Shown one piece after another: positions 1 to 8,271 of a stretch of DNA of 64,000 nucleotides. Numbering within the stretch: position 1 is the first letter of the stretch; each line of letters opens with the position of its first letter. The stretch spans positions 186,001 through 250,000 of the forward strand of contig NZ_JAWLPU010000002.1 in assembly GCF_036997485.1 (NCBI RefSeq), read 5' to 3'. The position numbers were made by a program, and so were the translations under genes. The notes under the pieces were generated by a model. It saw only the letters and a program-made list of their open reading frames with translations. It was not told where the DNA came from and did no database searches. Origin of the DNA: Brachyspira pilosicoli (GTDB taxonomy: Bacteria > Spirochaetota > Brachyspiria > Brachyspirales > Brachyspiraceae).

Positions 1-256
1 TCTCTAATGCTTTTTTTGCTATATCTTTTAAATCTATATTTCTATATGCAATTAAATCATAGATGTAAATCCCTTCTATTAATTCTTTATCAACATCTTT
101 TTCATTTAGATTTTCTACATATTTATTGATCATATCTTTTATTTCATTATCAGTTAAAGATAGAGTTTTATTTCTCCCCTCTTCTGCCTTACATTTAAAG
201 CATAAACCTTTATAACCCAATTCTACTCCGCATTTATCGCATTTATGTTTAAGCAT
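1..256 (-). CDS. Partial zinc-ribbon protein, unknown function
   Basis: This is the N-terminal 85 codons of a protein whose C-terminus lies beyond the left edge. It starts MLKHKCDKCGVELGYKGLCF and continues with KCKAEEG, so residues 5-22 hold two CxxC pairs typical of a small zinc ribbon. The rest of the visible part is helical and charged, without a recognisable catalytic motif. The start ATG at 256 has a GAGGTG ribosome-binding site, and a consensus promoter lies about 40-65 nt upstream. Similar zinc-ribbon openings occur on repeat-rich (HEAT-like) proteins in spirochaetes, but that family assignment is from memory and cannot be tested on this fragment. Confidence 0.7.
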   Translation of the reverse strand, partial: MLKHKCDKCGVELGYKGLCFKCKAEEGRNKTLSLTDNEIKDMINKYVENLNEKDVDKELIEGIYIYDLIAYRNIDLKDIAKKALE

Positions 257-292
257 ATTTACACCTCAAATATAAATATTTTAATTGCTTTC

Positions 293-321
293 ATTATAGT
301 AAAAAAAATACTATTTGTCAA
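293..321 (-). promoter_or_regulatory. Consensus sigma-70 promoter with overlapping dyad
   Basis: On the minus strand TTGACA (321-316) and TATAAT (298-293) are separated by exactly 17 nt, a perfect match to the housekeeping consensus. A dyad, ATAGTA then 7 nt then TACTAT (296-314), covers the spacer and the upstream half of the -10 box, which is where a repressor would act. It reads into the zinc-ribbon gene starting at 256. Confidence 0.7.
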
Positions 322-372
322 AAATGTTTTATTTGTAGTTTATACTTGCAAATTTTAAAGTTTGTCAATTTT

Positions 373-415
373 TATGTTGTTCTTTTTCCCGCCGCAAAAA
401 GAACCAAAAAGTGCA
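373..415 (+). repeat. Short copy of GC-rich intergenic repeat (copy A)
   Basis: A TTCTTTTTCCCGCCGC box is followed directly by an AAAGAACCAAAAAGTGCAA box. The same two boxes recur in the opposite orientation near 60669-60735, where about 21 GC-rich bases lie between them. TTCTTT and AAAGAA form an inverted repeat, so the unit could fold as a hairpin. It lies in non-coding sequence and resembles no ORF. Confidence 0.6.
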
Positions 416-516
416 ATTATATAATTAATATTATTTAACACAATATTTATAATGGAATGACAAATTACTATTAAAATATAGAGTTAAAAAAAATCTTCAA
501 TAAAATAAAAAAATAA

Positions 517-543
517 TAAAACAATTTTTCATTATGACGATAA
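517..543 (+). promoter_or_regulatory. Sigma-28 (FliA)-type flagellar promoter
   Basis: TAAA (517-520), a 15-nt spacer, then GACGATAA (536-543). The FliA/SigD consensus is TAAA-N15-GCCGATAA, so 11 of 12 informative bases and the exact spacing match. It lies 45 nt upstream of the flgL start and would drive the late-class flgL-fliW-csrA operon. Assignment rests on the motif and the gene context. Confidence 0.75.
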
Positions 544-587
544 ATCAAAATGGGATGATATATATTTTTTAATTAGGAGTTAAAAAT

Positions 588-1841
588 ATGAGAGTTACAG
601 AGCAAGCCCAATATAATAGAGCTATAAGCAGTATCAAGAAAAATTATAGTGAAATGGAAGCATCTCAAACAAGGCTATCTACAGGTCAAAGAGTACAAAG
701 ACCGCATGAAAATGTTACATCCACAATCAATTCTATTTATTACAGAACAAGAAAATCATCATTAGATAGATACCAAAATAATATAGTAGACGGTAAAGAA
801 AGATTAAGCGTAGCACATGATTCTATGAGTTCTATTACACAAGCCTTAGCAAGAGCAAGAGATTTAGCTGTACAAGGTGCAAACAGTACATATTCTGCAG
901 AAGACAGAGCTAAAATGGCTATGGAAGTAGAAGAAATGATAGAAAGAATATACGACATATCTAAAACTCAAAGTAAGGGAGAGTTTATATTCTCTGGTAC
1001 AAGTGTAAAAACTGCACCATTCAGAGCATTATACGGACATGATGAAAAAGCAGGACGTTCAATAATTCAAACAGTAATGTATGAAGGCGATGCTAATGCT
1101 CAAAACAGAGAAATAGAAAACGGTCAATATATAAATGTAGGTACACCTGGAAACTATGCTTTTTGGGGTACAAACATGGAAATAATATCAACAGTTGATG
1201 CAGGCAATTATGTTGCTTCAGAAAATCAGGATATTATGATAGATGATATGGTTATAAACATAAAGCAAGGCGACAATATTGAAGCTATAGTTCAGAGAAT
1301 AAATGATGCTAATGGAAATGTTAGTGCTACTATAGGAGATTTAAGAGGAGGTGCTAAAGTTATACAATTAAAAACATCTACTCCTCATAAAATACTTTTA
1401 CAAGATTTAAAAGGCGGCACTGTATTACAAGATATAGGTTTAGTAAGACAAGGAGCAGGAAACATTCCAGAAAACAATTATGAACCTAGTGCTGTTATCT
1501 CTGGTAAATCTTTATTTGAGAGTTTAATATATTTAAGAGATGCTATGCTTAATGATGATGTTAGAGCTATAGGAAGCGAGGCTTTAGGATATATAGATAG
1601 TGCCATAGATAATGTTACAACTGTTCAAGCTAATGCTTCTTCAAAAGTAACAAGACTTGATATGGGTTACAATAGTTTTGAAGACCAAAAACTTGCTATA
1701 GATGAAGCTTTAGCTAAAAATGAAAATATTGATTATGCTGAAGAGATTGTTAATTTCAATATGTGGCAATATGCTCATAATGCAACATTACAAACAACAG
1801 GAAGATTATTAGGAAGAACATTATTAGATTATATGAGATAA
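588..1841 (+). CDS. flgL: Flagellar hook-filament junction protein FlgL (HAP3)
   Basis: A 417-residue member of the flagellin/FlgL family, which forms the ring joining hook and filament; in spirochaetes the filament lies in the periplasm. The N-terminal D0/D1-type helix (about residues 1-140) carries the family pattern with RLSTGQRVQRPHEN and a helical stretch to about residue 125. The C-terminal helix (about 330-417) ends NATLQTTGRLLGRTLLDYMR, typical of FlgL. No signal peptide is present, as expected for type III flagellar export. AGGAG lies 8 nt before the ATG, and a sigma-28-like promoter lies upstream. It is followed by fliW and csrA, the usual partner order for flgL. Confidence 0.93.
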   Translation: MRVTEQAQYNRAISSIKKNYSEMEASQTRLSTGQRVQRPHENVTSTINSIYYRTRKSSLDRYQNNIVDGKERLSVAHDSMSSITQALARARDLAVQGANSTYSAEDRAKMAMEVEEMIERIYDISKTQSKGEFIFSGTSVKTAPFRALYGHDEKAGRSIIQTVMYEGDANAQNREIENGQYINVGTPGNYAFWGTNMEIISTVDAGNYVASENQDIMIDDMVINIKQGDNIEAIVQRINDANGNVSATIGDLRGGAKVIQLKTSTPHKILLQDLKGGTVLQDIGLVRQGAGNIPENNYEPSAVISGKSLFESLIYLRDAMLNDDVRAIGSEALGYIDSAIDNVTTVQANASSKVTRLDMGYNSFEDQKLAIDEALAKNENIDYAEEIVNFNMWQYAHNATLQTTGRLLGRTLLDYMR

Positions 1842-1882
1842 TATAAACTAATTAACAATAAAAACTTAAAGGAAATTATTTA

Positions 1883-2353
1883 ATGCCAGAAATAGAATCT
1901 AGAATATTAGGAAAAGTAGAAGTTTCTGATAACAATTTATATCACCTTAACGGCAGCATATTAGCATTTGAGGACTATGATGAGTTTTATTTGCTTAATA
2001 TGGACGAAGATGGTACTTTTAAAATACTTCAATCTAAAGATGATAAAAATATATGTTTTATATTGATAGATCCATTTCTGGTATTTAAAGATTATAAACC
2101 AGATGTTCATGATAATGATATAAAACTGCTTGAAATTGAAAAAGAAGAAGATATACATTTGCTTACAATCGTAACAATACCAAATGATAATTTTAAAGCT
2201 ATGAGTACAAATTTAATAGCCCCAATAGTTTTTAATATAAAAAATCACAAAGCGAGACAATGTACAGTTATTGGAGATAAATATAATACCAGACATTCTA
2301 TATTTGCAGAAAACAATGCTGAAAATAATAATAAGAAAGAGGAGAAAAGTTGA
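1883..2353 (+). CDS. fliW: Flagellar assembly factor FliW
   Basis: A 156-residue FliW protein. FliW binds unassembled flagellin and, when free, binds and inhibits CsrA, coupling filament export to translation. Family features visible include the N-terminal ESRILGKVEV opening, the FEDYDEFYLLN segment, the ILIDPF motif near residue 60, TIVTIPND near 110, and NLIAPIVFNIKNHKARQ in the C-terminal half. It lies 41 nt after flgL and 3 nt before the csrA start, so the three genes are almost certainly one transcript. AAAGGA precedes the start codon. Length is normal for the family. Confidence 0.93.
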   Translation: MPEIESRILGKVEVSDNNLYHLNGSILAFEDYDEFYLLNMDEDGTFKILQSKDDKNICFILIDPFLVFKDYKPDVHDNDIKLLEIEKEEDIHLLTIVTIPNDNFKAMSTNLIAPIVFNIKNHKARQCTVIGDKYNTRHSIFAENNAENNNKKEEKS

Positions 2354-2356
2354 TAT

Positions 2357-2602
2357 ATGCTTGTACTATCTAGAAAAATCAATCAAAGCATTGTTATAGG
2401 CGATAACATAGAAATTATGCTTGTTGATATAAGAGGCGATCAAATAAAATTAGGCATCAATGCTCCAAGAGATGTAAAGATATTTAGAAAAGAGGTTTAT
2501 GAAGAGATAGAAAGTCAAAACTTAGAAGCTTCTAAAGCAAATCCTGAACAATTAAATATTTTAAGCAGCTTTGTAAAAAACAAATTAGAGAAAAATAAAT
2601 AA
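2357..2602 (+). CDS. csrA: Carbon storage/translation regulator CsrA
   Basis: An 81-residue CsrA, a dimeric RNA-binding protein that blocks translation by binding GGA motifs near ribosome-binding sites. It opens [20 protein letters not shown] and has the conserved [19 protein letters not shown] core. In FliW-containing bacteria CsrA represses flagellin mRNA and FliW relieves this. The start lies 3 nt after fliW, with GAGGAG provided by the end of fliW. The C-terminal tail (residues 57-81) is longer than in enterobacterial CsrA, as is usual where FliW acts as an allosteric antagonist (known for Bacillus; inferred here). Confidence 0.95.
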   Translation: MLVLSRKINQSIVIGDNIEIMLVDIRGDQIKLGINAPRDVKIFRKEVYEEIESQNLEASKANPEQLNILSSFVKNKLEKNK

Positions 2603-2605
2603 TTT

Positions 2606-3412
2606 CTATAATACTATTCTTTCTAATTCATAATTAATTTTTATATATCGAGAAATAAAATCATTAAAATCTTTTTTATTACCCGTTGTAAAAAATTTTA
2701 AATGCCCACCAGAAGTATTAGCTAAATTGTTATCAATAATATATTTTTTTATAGATAATGCTATTTTCGTACTTGGGTCTATTATATTTTTTATATTAGT
2801 TTTTTTATTGTTTACAACAGATTTTATATCATCAATTATGAAAGGATAGTGCGTACAAGCAAGAAGCAAAGTATCAGAATTATCATCTATTTTTTTTACG
2901 TACTCTTCTAAAACTTTTAGTCTATCATCATAACTATACCAATTATTTTCTATCATAGGACATAATTTCTGACAAGCTACCTGAGTAACTTTTATTTTAT
3001 CATTATAATGAAGTATTTTATCATGGTATATATTAGAATGAACTGTAAACTCTGTTGCCATTATAGATATATTATTATTTTTGGTATTATCAATTATATC
3101 CTCTACCCCATTAGATATTATTTCTATTATAGGTATATTATTATATTTTTCTTTTAATATATCATAAGACGAAGCTGTGATAGTATTGCAAGCAATAACA
3201 GCCATTTTGCAATTTTGTTTTACAAGAAAGTCTAATATTTTGATAGATAATTTATTAATCTCATCTTTAGATTTATCACCATATGGTATATTACTATTAT
3301 CTCCAAGATATATATAATTTTCATTAGGAAGCATATTCAATAATTTTTTTAAAACACTTACGCCGCCAAATCCAGAATCAAAGACGGCTATAGGCTTAGA
3401 TAACACACTCAT
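2606..3412 (-). CDS. murI: Glutamate racemase MurI
   Basis: A 268-residue glutamate racemase, which converts L- to D-glutamate for peptidoglycan in the cytoplasm. The sequence shows AVFDSGFGGVSVLKKL near the N-terminus with the substrate-binding DSG, the first catalytic cysteine in AVIACNTITASS, and the second in LLACTHYPFI; both are present, so the enzyme should be active. Its 3' end faces csrA with only 3 nt between stop codons and no clear hairpin there. A TTGACT-16-TATAAT promoter precedes it on the minus strand. Confidence 0.95.
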   Translation of the reverse strand: MSVLSKPIAVFDSGFGGVSVLKKLLNMLPNENYIYLGDNSNIPYGDKSKDEINKLSIKILDFLVKQNCKMAVIACNTITASSYDILKEKYNNIPIIEIISNGVEDIIDNTKNNNISIMATEFTVHSNIYHDKILHYNDKIKVTQVACQKLCPMIENNWYSYDDRLKVLEEYVKKIDDNSDTLLLACTHYPFIIDDIKSVVNNKKTNIKNIIDPSTKIALSIKKYIIDNNLANTSGGHLKFFTTGNKKDFNDFISRYIKINYELERIVL

Positions 3413-3439
3413 TAAATAAATCCAAATAAAATTTTTGAT

Positions 3440-3467
3440 ATTATATACAGTATACTATAAAAGTCAA
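3440..3467 (-). promoter_or_regulatory. Sigma-70 promoter of murI
   Basis: On the minus strand TTGACT (3467-3462), a 16-nt spacer, TATAAT (3445-3440), 28 nt before the murI start codon. Confidence 0.65.
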
Positions 3468-3508
3468 ATATATTGTGATATATAGTTTTTATTTTGTATT
3501 AAAAATAC

Positions 3509-3537
3509 TTGTATATATGTAAAAAATAGTGTATAAT
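3509..3537 (+). promoter_or_regulatory. Sigma-70 promoter of the oadGAB operon
   Basis: TTGTAT (3509-3514), a 17-nt spacer, TATAAT (3532-3537), followed by an AGGAGG ribosome-binding site and the oadG start at 3566. Confidence 0.65.
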
Positions 3538-3565
3538 GTTTCCAAAATAAAAGTAGGAGGATTTC

Positions 3566-3805
3566 ATGAACGGAAGTATCATAGAAGCCTTACAAATAAT
3601 GCTTATAGGTATGGGCGTAGTAGTGTTGTTCTTGATAATATTAGTTTATGTAATGAAACTAGTAAGTGCTATTATTGCACAAGTAGATAAAATTATGCCT
3701 CAAAAAGAGGAAGAACAAACTGCATTACCAGTTCAATCTATGAGTAATGACAAAATGGTTGCTATTGCTATAGCTTTAGCACATGTTCATAGTAATAAAA
3801 AGTAA
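3566..3805 (+). CDS. oadG: Oxaloacetate decarboxylase gamma subunit (OadG)
   Basis: A 79-residue membrane protein with one transmembrane helix (about residues 8-34) followed by a charged cytoplasmic tail, the layout of OadG-type subunits of Na+-transporting decarboxylases. OadG holds the alpha and beta subunits together. The tail here ends in SNDKMVAIAIALAHVHSNKK; a C-terminal histidine region is typical and in known OadG helps bind zinc. A strong AGGAGG precedes the start. The gene lies 25 nt before oadA and is first in the operon. Small size makes family calls weaker in isolation, but the position fixes it. Confidence 0.85.
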   Translation: MNGSIIEALQIMLIGMGVVVLFLIILVYVMKLVSAIIAQVDKIMPQKEEEQTALPVQSMSNDKMVAIAIALAHVHSNKK

Positions 3806-3830
3806 TGGACAAGTATAAGGAGAAATTAAT

Positions 3831-5630
3831 ATGGCAAAAAAAGAAGTAAAATTTATGGTAACAGCATTTAGGGACGGATTTCAATCTGTTTACGGTGCGA
3901 GAGTATTATCCAAAGACTTTATGCCGGCTGTAGAAGCATTTGTAAAAGCTGGTGTTAAATATTTTGAATCTGGCGGCGGTGCAACATTCCAAAGTGCATT
4001 TTTTTACAACAATGAAAATGCTTTTGATGTAATGGATACTTTTAGAAAAACTGTTGGACCAGATGTTAATTTACAAACTTTAGCAAGAGGAGTTAATGTT
4101 GTTGGTTTGGAATCTCAGCCTAGAGATATGATTAAACTTCATGCTCAGCTTTTCAAAAAACATGGTATCACAACTATTAGAAACTTCGATGCATTAAACG
4201 ATGTAAACAACCTAATTTACAGCGGACAATGTATTAAAGAAGCAGGTTTAAAACACCAAGTATGTGTTACTATGATGGCTCTTCCTCCAGGATGTGAAGG
4301 TGCACATGATGCTGCTTTCTATGGAAAAGTATTAACTCAAATAAAAGATAAAGTAGATTTTGACTCAGTATGTTTCAAAGATGCTTCTGGTACTACTACT
4401 CCTCAAGTAGTTTATGATACAATTAAAGAAGCAAGAAAGATTTTAGGTAAAGATGTACATATACAGATGCATAGCCATGAAACTGCTGGTATTGGTGCTA
4501 TACAATATAAAGCTGCTTTAGATGCTGGTGCTGATTGTATAGACGTTTCTTTGGCTCCTGTATCTGGCGGTACTTGTTCTACAGATTTAATAGTTATGTG
4601 GCATGCTTTGAGAGGCACTGATTTTTATTTTGATATTGATATAGATAAAATCAGAGAAGCTGAAGAAGTATTTAAAGAATGTATGAAAGATTATTTCTTA
4701 CCGCCTGAAAGTAGAACTGTTGAGCCTATGATTCCATTTGCTCCAATGCCTGGCGGTGCTTTAACAGCTAATACTCAAATGATGAGAGATATTAATGTAA
4801 TGAACCGTTTCCCTGAAGTTATTAAAGCTATGACTGAAGTGGTTAAAAAAGGAGGTTTCGGTACTTCTGTAACTCCTGTATCACAATTCTATTTCCAACA
4901 AGCATTTAACAATGTAATGCAAGGTGATTGGAAAAAGATTGCTGATGGTTATGGAAAAATGGTGTTAGGTTATTTTGGAAAGACTCCTTCTACTCCAGAC
5001 CCAGAAATCGTAAAAATAGCTAGCGAACAATTAGGTTTACAGCCTACAACTGAACTTGCTATGGATATAGATGATAGAAACCCTAAAAAAGGCAGAAAAG
5101 CTGCTGAACAAGCATTAAAAGATGCTGGTATTACAGACCTTTCTGATGAGAATGTATTTATAGCTGCTGCTTGTAAAGAAAAAGGTATACAATTCCTTAA
5201 AGGCGAAGCTAAGCTTGGTATTAGAAAGAATGCTGGCGGTTCTTCTGAAGGTGTTAAAGCTACAAGCAATGAAGTTACTGTTACAGTTGGCGGTTCAAGC
5301 TATGGTGTGAAAATAGAAAATGGTAAGGCTATAGTTGATGGAGTAAGCTATGATTATACTATTAAAGATGGTATATCTGCTGCTCAATCTGCTGCTCCTG
5401 CTTCATCAAGCGGTTCTGCTACTCCTGTTACAGCTGGCTTGCCTGGCACTGTATTAAAAATAGTTGCTCCTGTTGGAACTCAAGTAAAAGATGGAAGCAC
5501 TATATTAGTTGTAGAGGCTATGAAGATGGAAGTTGAAATTAAATCTTCTGCTAATGGAGTTGTAAAAGAGTTAAAAGTTAAACCAGGGGACGCTGTAGTT
5601 GCTGGTCAGGAATTAGCTATTGTTGGATAA
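3831..5630 (+). CDS. oadA: Oxaloacetate decarboxylase alpha subunit (biotin carboxyltransferase)
   Basis: A 599-residue biotin enzyme that transfers the carboxyl group of oxaloacetate to biotin, yielding pyruvate. The carboxyltransferase domain (about 1-460) has the metal-site residues D15 (in FRDGFQS), K183 (FKDASGTTTPQ), and H214/H216 (MHSHETAG). A linker rich in Ala/Ser/Pro (about 515-530) leads to a biotinyl domain whose acceptor is K565 in EAMKMEVE. The usual RDAHQS of the family is RDGFQS here, a variant recalled from spirochaetal homologues. With oadG upstream and oadB downstream it forms the sodium pump. Pyruvate carboxylase subunit B is the main alternative name for this domain pair, but no biotin carboxylase is nearby. 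Confidence 0.92.
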   Translation: MAKKEVKFMVTAFRDGFQSVYGARVLSKDFMPAVEAFVKAGVKYFESGGGATFQSAFFYNNENAFDVMDTFRKTVGPDVNLQTLARGVNVVGLESQPRDMIKLHAQLFKKHGITTIRNFDALNDVNNLIYSGQCIKEAGLKHQVCVTMMALPPGCEGAHDAAFYGKVLTQIKDKVDFDSVCFKDASGTTTPQVVYDTIKEARKILGKDVHIQMHSHETAGIGAIQYKAALDAGADCIDVSLAPVSGGTCSTDLIVMWHALRGTDFYFDIDIDKIREAEEVFKECMKDYFLPPESRTVEPMIPFAPMPGGALTANTQMMRDINVMNRFPEVIKAMTEVVKKGGFGTSVTPVSQFYFQQAFNNVMQGDWKKIADGYGKMVLGYFGKTPSTPDPEIVKIASEQLGLQPTTELAMDIDDRNPKKGRKAAEQALKDAGITDLSDENVFIAAACKEKGIQFLKGEAKLGIRKNAGGSSEGVKATSNEVTVTVGGSSYGVKIENGKAIVDGVSYDYTIKDGISAAQSAAPASSSGSATPVTAGLPGTVLKIVAPVGTQVKDGSTILVVEAMKMEVEIKSSANGVVKELKVKPGDAVVAGQELAIVG

Positions 5631-5658
5631 TAGATGCTGTTTTAAGGAGTGAAAAAGA

Positions 5659-7038
5659 ATGAAAAAAATATTTTTAATATTTACACTTGTCTTGATGACG
5701 GCATCTGTAGTTTTAGCACAAGAGAAAGAAGAATATAAACCTATTGATATAAAAGAATCACTTATTTCTTTAGCTAGAAATACTGCTTTTGGAGGACTTT
5801 TTCCTAAAAGCGAAAAAGAAATAGCTGAAGCTCAAGTAAAAGCAGAAAAGAGCAAACAAGAAAAGTATCAAACAAAACTCAATGATATTAAAGTGAAATC
5901 CGCTCCGCTATGGCAGAATATTATCATGATTTGTGTAGGCTTGCTTTTAGTATATCTTGCTATAGCTAAAGGTTTTGAACCATTACTTCTTATTCCTATA
6001 GGTATGGGGGGAATACTTGCTAATATACCTGTTGCTAATATTGCTGCTTTGCCTGTTGTGGAAGTTATTAATGGGCTTCCTGTTACTTTAAGTAGCGGAG
6101 GTTTTTTGGGTCAAATATATACTTTTGGTATTGAATCTGGATTATTCCCGCTATTCATCTTCATTGGTGTTGGTGCTATGACAGATTTCGGACCGCTTAT
6201 TGCTAACCCTAAAACTGCTTTACTTGGTGCTGCTGCTCAGATAGGTATATTTGGTACTTTACTTGGTGCTATGGTGTTATCAACTTATATACCTGTTATC
6301 AATTTCTCACTTAAAGATGCTGCTTCTATAGGTATTATTGGTGGTGCTGATGGTCCTACTGCTATATTTACAGCTTCAAGACTTTCACCTGGTTTATTGG
6401 GTGCTATTGCTGTTGCTGCTTATTCTTATATGGCTTTAGTGCCTATTATTCAGCCTCCTATCATGAAATGGCTTACTACTGAAAATGAAAGAAAAATTGA
6501 AATGAAACAGTTACGCCCTGTTAGTAAAAGAGAGAAAATTATATTCCCTCTTGTAGTTATAATACTTGTTGCTTTACTTTTACCAGATGCTGCTCCTTTA
6601 ATTGGTGCTTTGATGTTTGGTAATTTAATTAAAGAATCTGGCGTTACTGATAGACTATCAAAAACTGCTCAAAATGAATTAATTAACATTGTTACTATAA
6701 TGTTAGGTTTATCTGTTGGCAGTAAATTGGCTGCAGATAAATTCTTACGTTTTGAAACACTTGGTATATTAGTATTAGGTTTAGTAGCATTCTCTATGGG
6801 TACTGCAGGCGGTGTATTACTTGCTAAATTAATGAATGCATTTAGTAAAGATAAAATTAATCCTCTTATAGGAGCTGCTGGAGTATCTGCTGTTCCTATG
6901 GCTGCAAGGGTTGCTAACAAAGTTGGACAAGAATCTAACCCTCACAACTTCCTACTTATGCATGCTATGGGTCCTAATGTTTCAGGGGTAATTGGTTCTG
7001 CTGTTGCTGCTGGTGTACTTCTTGCTATATTAGGTTAA
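5659..7038 (+). CDS. oadB: Oxaloacetate decarboxylase beta subunit (Na+ pump)
   Basis: A 459-residue integral membrane protein that decarboxylates carboxybiotin and exports Na+. The hydrophobic core begins around residue 90 ([19 protein letters not shown]) and contains the family signatures [31 protein letters not shown] and [15 protein letters not shown], including the conserved aspartates used in Na+ and proton movement. Unlike compact OadB proteins it has about 90 extra N-terminal residues: a signal-peptide-like segment ending VVLAQ (1-21), then a charged amphipathic stretch, then an extra hydrophobic segment (about 76-100). It is the last gene of the operon and is followed by a strong terminator. 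Confidence 0.93.
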   Translation: MKKIFLIFTLVLMTASVVLAQEKEEYKPIDIKESLISLARNTAFGGLFPKSEKEIAEAQVKAEKSKQEKYQTKLNDIKVKSAPLWQNIIMICVGLLLVYLAIAKGFEPLLLIPIGMGGILANIPVANIAALPVVEVINGLPVTLSSGGFLGQIYTFGIESGLFPLFIFIGVGAMTDFGPLIANPKTALLGAAAQIGIFGTLLGAMVLSTYIPVINFSLKDAASIGIIGGADGPTAIFTASRLSPGLLGAIAVAAYSYMALVPIIQPPIMKWLTTENERKIEMKQLRPVSKREKIIFPLVVIILVALLLPDAAPLIGALMFGNLIKESGVTDRLSKTAQNELINIVTIMLGLSVGSKLAADKFLRFETLGILVLGLVAFSMGTAGGVLLAKLMNAFSKDKINPLIGAAGVSAVPMAARVANKVGQESNPHNFLLMHAMGPNVSGVIGSAVAAGVLLAILG

Positions 7039-7070
7039 TAAATAGTATAGATAAATACTAAATAATAAAA

Positions 7071-7098
7071 AGGAAGCTCAAAAATGAGCTTCCTTTTT
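7071..7098 (+). terminator. Rho-independent terminator of oadGAB
   Basis: AGGAAGCTCA, a four-base AAAA loop, TGAGCTTCCT and a run of T: a perfect 10-bp stem 32 nt after the oadB stop codon. Confidence 0.93.
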
Positions 7099-7176
7099 AT
7101 TATAAAATTCGCTGAAAAATAATAAATCTTTTTACCGCATAGATATTTTATACATTATTAAAACTAAATTATACAC

Positions 7177-7204
7177 TTGAAAAATAATATATTTGTTATA
7201 TTAT
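7177..7204 (+). promoter_or_regulatory. Sigma-70 promoter before the DUF1385 gene
   Basis: TTGAAA (7177-7182), 16 nt, TATTAT (7199-7204), about 32 nt before the start at 7237. Confidence 0.5.
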
Positions 7205-7236
7205 ATACAACAACTTTTATTTTAGGATAATCATTA

Positions 7237-8271
7237 ATGAACAATAAATTAGATGAAAATAGAATAAAACAAGGTGTCGGTGGGCAAGCTGTAATAGAAG
7301 GCATTATGCTTAGAAATAAAACTCATTATGTTGTAGCTGTTAGAAAACCAAATAAAAAAATAGATTTTATAAAACACAAAATAGAAGATAATAAAAATAA
7401 ATTAAGTAAAATGTTTTTCTTCAGAGGTATTATAAACTTTGTAGATATGATGAAGTTAGGTTATAAGACTTTGGTTTTTTCTGCTAATACTGCTGGACTT
7501 GAAGAAGAAGAAAAAAATAAAAAAAATCTTACAAAAGAAGAAAGCAGTAAAAAAGAAAGCGTCGCTATGACTTTAAGTATGTTAGTTTCTTTATTCTTTG
7601 CGGTTGGTCTTTTTATAGCATTGCCATATTTTATTACAACTTTAATAGGCATAAATGAAAAAGAGCATTTTATATTATTTAATCTTACAAGAGGTATTAT
7701 TAAATTAGCCATATTTATTGGGTATTTACTTGTTATTTCTTTGTTTAGCGATGTGAGAAGAGTATTTGAATATCATGGTGCTGAGCACATGGTTGTTAAT
7801 GCCTATGAACATGGACTTAATCCTGATATAAATAATATAAGAGATTATACAACTATACATCCAAGATGCGGAACTACTTTTATGTTTTTAGTATTAACTG
7901 TTTCAATACTTCTTTATATGTTTACAAGTTATTTTGTATATTCTTATATTTATGCATCATATATTCCGCCAAAAATTTTAGGTAATCTTACAGTATTAGC
8001 TATGAATATAATTTTACTTCCTATAGTGTCTGGAATATCTTATGAATTATTAAAATTAGGTTTTATATTTTATAATTTTCCATTAATGAGGCTTGCAATA
8101 TTGCCTGGTTTACTGCTTCAAAAAATAACAACTAAAAGACCAAAGGATGATGAGTTAGAAGTTGCTTTATTTGCTTTAAACAAATTATTAGATAATTCAG
8201 TAGGAGAAAGAAGTGAGGAAGAAGTAAAAGCTGATATTGAAAAGGAAAATGAATCTGAGTTATGCGTATAA
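7237..8271 (+). CDS. DUF1385 family membrane protein
   Basis: A 344-residue DUF1385 protein, a conserved bacterial membrane family without an assigned reaction. Hallmarks are GVGGQAVIEGIMLRNKTHYV near residue 14, the FEYHGAEHMVVNAYEHG block (about 180-196) and HPRCGTTFMFLV (about 208-219). The conserved His, Glu and Cys residues suggest metal binding or catalysis, but this is unproven. Hydrophobic stretches suggest about four to six transmembrane helices (roughly 105-135, 145-170, 215-240, 250-290). The last 35 residues are acidic. Its 3' end overlaps the next start by 10 nt, so the two are translationally coupled. Confidence 0.9.
   Translation: MNNKLDENRIKQGVGGQAVIEGIMLRNKTHYVVAVRKPNKKIDFIKHKIEDNKNKLSKMFFFRGIINFVDMMKLGYKTLVFSANTAGLEEEEKNKKNLTKEESSKKESVAMTLSMLVSLFFAVGLFIALPYFITTLIGINEKEHFILFNLTRGIIKLAIFIGYLLVISLFSDVRRVFEYHGAEHMVVNAYEHGLNPDINNIRDYTTIHPRCGTTFMFLVLTVSILLYMFTSYFVYSYIYASYIPPKILGNLTVLAMNIILLPIVSGISYELLKLGFIFYNFPLMRLAILPGLLLQKITTKRPKDDELEVALFALNKLLDNSVGERSEEEVKADIEKENESELCV

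Larger units (their letters stand above)
257..587. other. Intergenic region between divergent genes
   Basis: No coding region is seen in these 331 bases. They hold a consensus promoter for the leftward zinc-ribbon gene (293-321), a GC-rich repeat copy (373-415) standing out from AT-rich sequence, and the sigma-28-like promoter of flgL (517-543). Confidence 0.7.
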
